This document shows, piece by piece, positions 57,663-64,000 of a stretch of DNA of 64,000 nucleotides. Origin of the DNA: Camellia lanceoleosa. Lineage: Eukaryota > Streptophyta > Magnoliopsida > Ericales > Theaceae. A program made the position numbers and the translations under genes. Positions within the stretch are counted from its first letter, which is position 1. Each line of letters starts with the position of its first letter. The notes beneath the pieces were generated by a model. It was not told the DNA's origin. It made no database searches and was given only the letters and a program-made list of their open reading frames with translations. The DNA lies in assembly GCA_025200525.1 (NCBI GenBank), contig CM045762.1, forward strand, positions 31,142,196-31,206,195. Direction: 5' to 3'.

Positions 57663-57667
57663 AGGCT

Positions 57668-58025
57668 ACTTATATCCTAATTAGTTTATAGCATATTCTT
57701 ATATTTTAATAAATCTTTTTATTTAGATATTTGATCTATCAAATATTAATTCTCATAATTAAGGTATTTTATAGACAATTTTATCCTTATAAATATTTTT
57801 TGAACCCTTACCAATTTGTTAATGTGAACATTCATATTTAACAGTGTGAATGTTCAAATTAACTTGTGAATATTTACACTATCAATATGAACATTAATGT
57901 GCATTTCACCATATTAGTATTAGGCTTATTTTGGTAATTATGTCACTCATAGAATTTATTAAAATATAAGAAAATAATTTGAATTAAGTGAAACATAAGT
58001 AAGTAATGAGGAATTTATGAATAAA
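57668..58025 (+). repeat. Dispersed repeat R2, copy 2
   Basis: It matches 16028-16410 in the same orientation, with ATATTCTTATATTTTAATAA, TTTGATCTATCAAAT and reiterated GTGAACATTCATAT words (57830-57900). It directly abuts the right target duplication of element C. Confidence 0.6.
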
Positions 58026-61000
58026 TGACCCATGTTTTAATTTCAAAGCACATTATAAACTTCTTTGTCCAAGAGCACATAAACAACTTTTTTTGTTTAA
58101 AGGCCCTTATCGAAAAGGTTTAAAAGTGGGGAGAAAAAAAAAATTGTTATTCAATAAAAGTTTTATTGAGTTCTATTAACACTATATTGGGAGGGTATTA
58201 GTGTTAATAGCAATTAATAAAAAAAAATTATTGAAAATATAAGACTTAATTCGATATTTTTTTCTTAAAAAATTCTTTCAAATATCTAAAATCCCAAAAA
58301 TAAATAAAATCATCACATATACCGGCTTACAAAGTTTCCATTAGTAAAGAAGACATTGGGGTTCAACCCAATGGTTTAGTAGTCACATCTTAACGTATGG
58401 TGAGGGAGAAGTTAGAGAATTGAACTAATGGAATAACAGCAAACCCTTTCAATTGTAATCTAACTGTACTAACATACTGACACTATCTTTTGTAAAAGAA
58501 AAAAAAAATATATATATATATATATAATTTCCATTAGTAAAGTTCCTAAATAAACTTCCAAAATTTATTTCCAATACTAAAAAAATCTTTTGTACGTGCA
58601 AAAATAGAATAAAAAGGCAATAAATCAATTGAAATATGAAAATCCTCTTATTAAGATTTTATATTAGGCTTAGGATGTACCTAAGGATGATAATGGATAG
58701 GGTATGGGTCGGGGTCCTCCTACCCCACTACACCCTTATTTTCAGCCCCTGCCTCCACCCCCCCAACCCTCATGAAACTCTCCCCCACCTCACTCCCACT
58801 CTAACTCTAAACCTGCAAATATAACTCTCATATCGATTCTATTTGATCCAGAAAACAATAATAGATTTAACAATAATGTTGATTTTCTAAAATTAAAACT
58901 AAAAAATAATATATAATATATTATACATACATTAAAATTATGTATATAACATAATAGAAATTCATTAATATATTATACAACTATTATATATATTTTATAA
59001 AAAAAATTAAAAATATATTAGGGTGAAACACAAATAAATCTCAGTTTGTGAATTTGTGCATTAGTTAGTCCTGCCTTTTTTTTGTTAAACCAAAAGGTCC
59101 TAAAACAATCAGATTGACACATCTATCCCTTTCCATGCACGTTTTTATGTGTTTGATGGGGCGAATGTGGAATTTTGTTGTGAGTGAAATTACATTTGTG
59201 GACATAAAGCACACTGTATGCATGTTTTGGTTTCCCTCTTTTTGATTGAATGTTTGTTCAGTATATGGAAACATTGTCAAGAAACATTCTCACATTAAAA
59301 CATTTCATGTTAGGGGATTGGAGCACTAGATGTGATTGAGGGTTTTCTGAAGAGTTGTTCTCGTGAATTCCACATTTGTGTTTTCAATTGAAACCTTAAT
59401 TGGAGGAACCTCTTTCGCCGATATACCACCTTCAACAATAGCCGATCAATCTCCGCCTGTGAGGGTTTGACGTCGTTGTCTCCGAAGACATACATACAGA
59501 CACAATGGATAGTGTTCGTCGTTGTACATGCCGATTACCCCATTGTCATAATTTCAAATGTCAATAATGAAGGGCGAAGGCGTGCAATGTTTGACACTTT
59601 AATTGTTGATGTGTGCTGCAATTTGTTACCCTCTATTTGTATTCAATTTTGGTTTTGTAGTTTGAGTCGTCGTTGCATGCCTTATTAGTTTATGTATGTG
59701 CAATGTGAGATTTGGGGTAAATTTAACATTGTTATTTTGATATATGACGATTCACACACATCAAATGTGTATGATTAGAGGTGATGTTTGCATGGTTTTA
59801 ATGTTATGGTTTTGTGTATTGAATGTTAATAGTCAAAGTTATCTATTAGTTTATGGTAGAAGGGATATGTTGATATTGTTGTGTGTTTATAGTCAGAATA
59901 ATGCCCTGTTTGGTCGTAGGATATGCATTATGTTGTTGTGGTAATTTATACGTGTGGTGTTGTTAACATCATCCATCCAATGCAGGCAATGGGGTTTTGT
60001 GTCCTGAAATTGATTGTGCATGTCGATTTTAGAGTGAGATCGGCGGATACGTGGTTATGTTTCCCATGTGTCGTACCAATATGTTCAATGTGGAAATATG
60101 TTGTGTACTGTCTTGCAGTATGGTATTTCATTTTGTAATGTTTGTGATTTATGTTGGACACATCTTAATATGCTTAGTGTGATGTGGTACGTCGTGATGT
60201 TTCCCAGAAAAAGTAAAATTGATTCTTACGTTATAAGAAAACAACATCAGCAATTGAAACCCATCTACTGTATATCACTCTACAAAAATCAAACATACAA
60301 AAATGGAAATGTAAAACGTTACCCTCTCAATCATTACACACAAATGAGTAAAACAAATCCACCAAAATAGGAAAATATTCCTTACTAATTAAATAAGACC
60401 AAATGGTTTATAAGAAAAAATACAGGACTAAATGGATTATTATTCCCTAATTTGGGATTTATCAATAATATTATTATTTATTTATCATTATATCTATGGA
60501 TCAGATAAGATACATTTAAAAAATACAATTTTCTGCTTAATCTGAACCTGATCAAATTATTCAAAAGTTTTTTGTTATCTTATTCAACCACCCAAAACCT
60601 ATCCTATTAGAATGGGGAGAGTCGAATAGTGGATGGATTGGGTATTTTGCCCTGCATTGTGTACCTAACTCTATCCATCAATGTGTTTGGTTTTAATTTT
60701 TTAGATTCAATTTTTTGAAAATTGAATTTTTTTATTTTTTTTGTACTTTTATGTTTAGTGAATATTTTAAAATTTTAAGCAATTTTTTTTTTTTTTTTAC
60801 GTTTTTAGATGTACCTTATTTAAATTTATCTAAAAAATATTTTAAAAATCAGTAAATATACAAAAATATAAAAAAATGTACTGAATTCTCGTATTTTTTT
60901 TATATTTTTGATATTTAGAGAATTTTCTAAATTTTTTTTCACAAATATCATACTTTTTAAATGTATTTATATTAGTAGTATCTAAATATTTTAAAAAAAC

Positions 61001-61052
61001 CTAAAATATTAAAAAGAAATTCATTAAAAATAAAACAATATAAAAAAAAAAG
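58026..61052. other. Spacer with repeat debris, no secure gene
   Basis: It contains an (AT)n run at about 58508-58528, a C-rich patch (58700-58800) beginning GGATAGGGTATGGGTCGGGG, and a related GGGGAGAGTCGAATAGTGG near 60616, perhaps two ends of one old element. Between them, 59310-59700 has gene-like composition. The minus frame 59310-59495 and the plus ATG at 59504 (MDSVRRCTCRLPHC, soon stopped) were not identified. The rest is AT-rich. Confidence 0.4.
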
Positions 61053-61548
61053 GTAGCGTTTGGTAGAGTTTTCTAAATATGATTTGAGAATAGAGTTGCA
61101 TTTTGAGTTTGTAAGTTTTGGAATTATGATTTGAATGTGAAAAATTTGTTTAGTTATAAGTTTTGAAAAGAGTTTTGAATTGAGGTTTGGAGGGAGTTTT
61201 GAGTTTTTGAAATTTGACAAGTTATTTGATTAAAAAACTTATAACTCATAACTAAGTACATAACTTAAAATTCTATTCAAAGCCCATATAAAATTTTTTA
61301 AAAAATTCAAAAATGTTTTTTATTTATAATATAAAAATAACAGATGTCAAAAAAAAAAAAAAAAAAAACCGAACATTGTTTTGGCCAACTGGCCAGACAT
61401 TCGGAGGGATGTCCAAGCTAACCAAATTTTCTCTCCTAGAAAGGAGTTTTCAAAAGTAGGTGTGGAATTATAATTCGAAAGCTCAAAACAAACACCACAC
61501 TCAAATTAGTGTGTGAAATGTGTTTGGAACACATAACCAAACACAGCC
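61053..61548. mobile_element. MITE-like element with GCGTTTGGT / ACCAAACAC ends
   Basis: Left GGTAGCGTTTGGTAGAG and right ATAACCAAACACAGCC form an imperfect inverted repeat similar to that of the element at 10848-11331. The interior is A/T-rich with GAGTTTTGA words and a poly-A run at 61349-61368. No coding. Confidence 0.5.
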
Positions 61549-61571
61549 TTAACTTTTTAAAAATTGAATCT

Positions 61572-61940
61572 TAAGAGCATCCGCATCAGCCTTTCTACAA
61601 TGGCTTTGAAGCTATTGTAGAGAGCAAAAGCTGTAAATATTAATTTCATCAGACTCTCCATAACCTTCATTCATTTTGACTTTGTTACAGTGCCTCACCT
61701 GATTTGTTGAGGCACTATTCATACGATAATTTATTTTTATTGTATTTTCTAGAGCAAAATTGGGCCAAAAAGTCATGGCCGATCGTCCACCTAGATATCT
61801 CCCGAATGTCCCGTGAGTGTCTTGGAACAAAGAAGGAAAATGCTCAAATTTTGCTTGACCGGTCAATCGCCTCTCAGTGGGTTCGACCCTTCTGTGTTGC
61901 TGCTGCTCTGTTGTTGCTTTGGTATTGATCTATTGATGTC
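61572..61940 (+). mobile_element. Start of a MITE with GAGCATCCGCATCAGC end, split by a solo LTR
   Basis: AAGAGCATCCGCATCAGC followed by short inverted words (CTACAATGGCTTTGAAGC / GCTATTGTAGAG) is a common plant MITE start. The solo LTR interrupts it; AT-rich sequence after 62691 may be its remainder. Confidence 0.4.
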
Positions 61941-62690
61941 TGTACGGGGAGCAAATATTCCAACAAACCCGTACTCTTTTTTTCCCAGCTCCCTGTCTAT
62001 CCGATCGACCTGCGAACACAACGGCGGTGAGCTACCCGGCGGTGTGTGACCGGAAAACCCCTCCAACGGTCAAGTTAGCACACACTCAGGGATAGAGAGA
62101 GAGATGAGAGAGTTGAATGTTTAAGTGTATCTCACCAAATGATCATCTGTCTTAGCATGGGGGGCGCAGACACGCTTATATACATTCTGCGCCCCAAATT
62201 TACTCCCATTAGTCTCTCGACACGTGGTGCTACTATCCCATCTGTCAGCACAAATCCAGCAATCATCACCTAACCAAACTGTCAGGATATCTTGGCGGAG
62301 CCCGACAGATCGACGGAATCACCTCGGCCTCACACGACCGTACTGCGCCGTATGCCGAATGCTCACTAACCGAGCTCTATACCGATCGAGCTTGGTCGCA
62401 TTCCGGCAAGCCGAGCTTGAGGTAAGTCGAGCCGGTTAGCCGTAGGCCTTCCTGCCGAGCTGAACGAACCATGGAATCTGGGATGGCAGGCAGTCATCTT
62501 GGCCGAGCAACTTCCAGTACCCCGGTTTCTACACAAACAAGCCCAAGTAGCTCGGTCCAAGATGGCCCTGTGCCTTAACCAGGCAAAACCTCTTTGGATA
62601 AGCCCAAGCTACCGCGGCCCAAGCGTGTTCGGCATTCAACTTGCCCGGCTTTTGCCATGGCTCATTCCAGCTCATAAAATCTCCCTCTCA
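61941..62690 (-). mobile_element. Solo LTR (750 bp) with perfect 5-bp target duplication
   Basis: It runs from TGTACGGGGAGC to ATCTCCCTCTCA and is flanked by ATGTC at 61936-61940 and 62691-62695. On the minus strand there is a TATA box (GTATATAAG, 62175-62183), then a GCAGGTCGATCGG stretch near the end, as in the LTRs of element B, so it is probably a Tat-type LTR reading leftward. It is more GC-rich than its surroundings. No internal region remains. Confidence 0.85.
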
Positions 62691-62828
62691 ATGTCTTTAG
62701 CCTTATTTTATGCTTACTTGTTCATAATATTTTAATAAAACACAATTTTAAAATAAAAAGTTTGATTGAGTGTATATATAAAAAAGAGATGAACTAAAAT
62801 ATAAAAAGTTAATTGAATAATGTTTGAG

Positions 62829-63223
62829 GGCCCGAAATTAAGAGCTCGAATTTGGCTCGAAACCCAAAACAACGTCATTTTGGGTTTCAATTTTTTTTCT
62901 TCCTCTTCTTTCTTTTCTTTTCTTCTTCTTCGTTGAACACAGGAGAAGAGCAGAGGCGAGAGAGAGAAATAGAGTCGTCGTCGTCGCAGCTCGTCAGCGT
63001 CGTAGCTTATCGGCCGATCGTCGCAGCTCGTCGCTTGTCGGCATCGCAGCCCTGCCTCCGCTTCTGCCGCCGCCTCCGTCCGCCGCCGCCTCCGCCTCCA
63101 CCTCCGGCTCCGCCTCCGCCCGATTTTGTTGGCCCCTCCAGTCTAGTTCTTCTCCTCTTTCTTCTCCTCCTCCTTCTTTTTCCTCCTAATTTCGAGCCAA
63201 ATTCAAATTCCTATATTCGGGCT
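62829..63223. mobile_element. TIR element with GCCCGAA ends and a CT/CCG-rich interior, upstream of the PPR gene
   Basis: The left end (GGCCCGAAATTAAGAG, then TCGAATTTGGCTCGAAA) and right end (TTTCGAGCCAAATTCAAATT then CGGGC) are inverted repeats of about 33 bp with few mismatches. Between them are CTTCTT runs and a CCG-rich stretch giving a chance poly-proline frame (62852-63238). No target duplication was resolved. It could be a small Pack-type element. Confidence 0.6.
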
Positions 63224-63411
63224 CTGTACCGGAGTTAAAGTTAATTTTAAATTATAATTTAATTCAAAATTTATTGAAGCAGATGGCATGCTCTAAGAAT
63301 CCAAACTAAAATTGTTTCCACCTTCGGGCGGTAAACCCGTAATCTGTAATATCAGTTATATCATTTGGCAACTGGAATTTAAATCACAGAGTAAACTGTT
63401 AGAGTCCAAAA

Positions 63412-64000
63412 ATGGCGAAACTAGAGAAGGTCTCACCTTTCAGACTCACTTCTCTCCTCCGCCTCCGAAAGGACCCCAACCTCGCTCTCCAACTCTTCCT
63501 AAACCCTAACCCTAGCCCTAAACCCTTCCGCTACTCTCTCCTCTCATACGAGCTCATCATCACCAAGCTCGCCCGAGCCAAAATGTTCGACGAAATGGAA
63601 CAAATCATAGACCAATTGAAGAACGAGACTCGCTTCGTCCCCAAAGAAATCATCTTTTGTAACATCATCGCCTTTTACGGCCGTGCTCGCTTGCCCGACC
63701 GAGCTCTCAAAACATTTGATCAAATACCGTCTTTTCGATGCCAAAGGACCATAAAATCTTTTAATTCCCTCTTGAATGCTCTGTTATCGTGTCGGGAATT
63801 CGAGAAAATGAGGGAATTTTTTGTGGGTATTGATCAATATGCGGTTCCCGATGTGTGTACTTATAATATATTGATCAATGCTTGTTGTTTGTGCGATGAT
63901 TTGGATAGTGCTTGGAATGTGTTCGATGAAATGCAAAAGAGACGGATTTGGCCAAATGCAGTGACGTTTGGAACCTTGATTAGTGGACTTTGTGCGAATT
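63412..64000 (+). CDS. Pentatricopeptide-repeat (PPR) protein, P class, N-terminal part
   Basis: The frame opens at ATG 63412 and stays open for 196 codons to the window edge without an intron. After a Leu/Arg-rich N-terminus (MAKLEKVSPFRLTSLLRLRK), compatible with an organelle-targeting sequence, it has PPR-like helical pairs. The clearest is residues 149-183 (CTYNILINACCLCDDLDSAW to FDEMQKRRIWPN), followed by the start of the next (VTFGTLISGLC). FNSLLNALLSC at about 117-127 belongs to another. P-class PPR proteins bind organellar RNA, one base per repeat. The sequence recalls the Arabidopsis At1g53330 type, from memory. The ATG context AAAATGGCG is good. The next downstream Met lies at codon 58. 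Confidence 0.9.
   Translation, partial: MAKLEKVSPFRLTSLLRLRKDPNLALQLFLNPNPSPKPFRYSLLSYELIITKLARAKMFDEMEQIIDQLKNETRFVPKEIIFCNIIAFYGRARLPDRALKTFDQIPSFRCQRTIKSFNSLLNALLSCREFEKMREFFVGIDQYAVPDVCTYNILINACCLCDDLDSAWNVFDEMQKRRIWPNAVTFGTLISGLCAN

Noticed and set aside
62852..63238. Open frame of 128 codons with poly-Pro and Leu-rich stretches
   Set aside because: It lies within and across the end of a TIR element, and its composition follows CTT and CCG simple repeats. No conserved domain is visible.
1..64000. Possible endogenous pararetrovirus or plant virus sequence
   Set aside because: All RT-bearing segments have LTRs, an integrase and, for A and B, the second RNase H of Tat retrotransposons. 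No movement protein or coat protein signature was seen.

Overview
This window is plant nuclear DNA, most likely from a eudicot. It is AT-rich, has spliced genes with GT..AG introns, and is dominated by plant transposon families: Ty3/gypsy Tat-lineage elements, Tekay-type LTRs, CACTA, Mutator-like, Helitron and many MITEs. I recognise only two plausible host genes. One is a small two-exon gene of unknown function at 32978-33664 (103 residues). The other is the 5' end of a pentatricopeptide-repeat (PPR) gene starting at 63412 and running off the right edge. No rRNA, tRNA or CRISPR array was found.

Layout, left to right. 1-1026 is the 3' end of a Tekay-type LTR that cuts off the integrase of element A (1027-9397, minus strand), a decayed Tat-lineage retrotransposon with a complete 5' LTR. 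9398-16664 is AT-rich DNA holding a MITE, two same-family Helitrons nested in opposite orientation (11644-13491) and a fold-back element full of AGAAATT repeats. 16665-26697 is element B, a second Tat-lineage retrotransposon on the plus strand with both LTRs, broken gag-pol, a tandem array and a spliced antisense gene. 26698-32900 is MITE-rich spacer. The small gene follows, then a Mutator-like MITE and a Pack-MULE with a perfect 9-bp target duplication (35941-37101).

37991-57662 is element C, a non-coding (LARD-like) LTR element. Its LTRs are 19 kb apart because other elements have nested inside it, and it is flanked by the same 5 bases, AGGCT. Inside it are a MITE and a solo LTR within the 5' LTR, a 9.35-kb CACTA element (40252-49606), and a 4.3-kb solo LTR (49652-53972). 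The CACTA element carries minus-strand exon fragments of three unrelated host genes: a TOPLESS-related corepressor, a GH27 alpha-galactosidase-type glycosidase and a U-box (PUB9-like) protein. It is itself interrupted by a 3.5-kb solo LTR (43030-46537).

57663-63411 is spacer with MITEs, a 750-bp solo LTR (61941-62690) and a TIR element immediately upstream of the PPR gene.

All retroelement reading frames are broken by stops and frameshifts. No autonomous mobile element is intact. The most interesting signals are the multi-gene capture in the CACTA element, the nested inverted Helitrons, the datable nest of element C, and the spliced antisense gene in element B.
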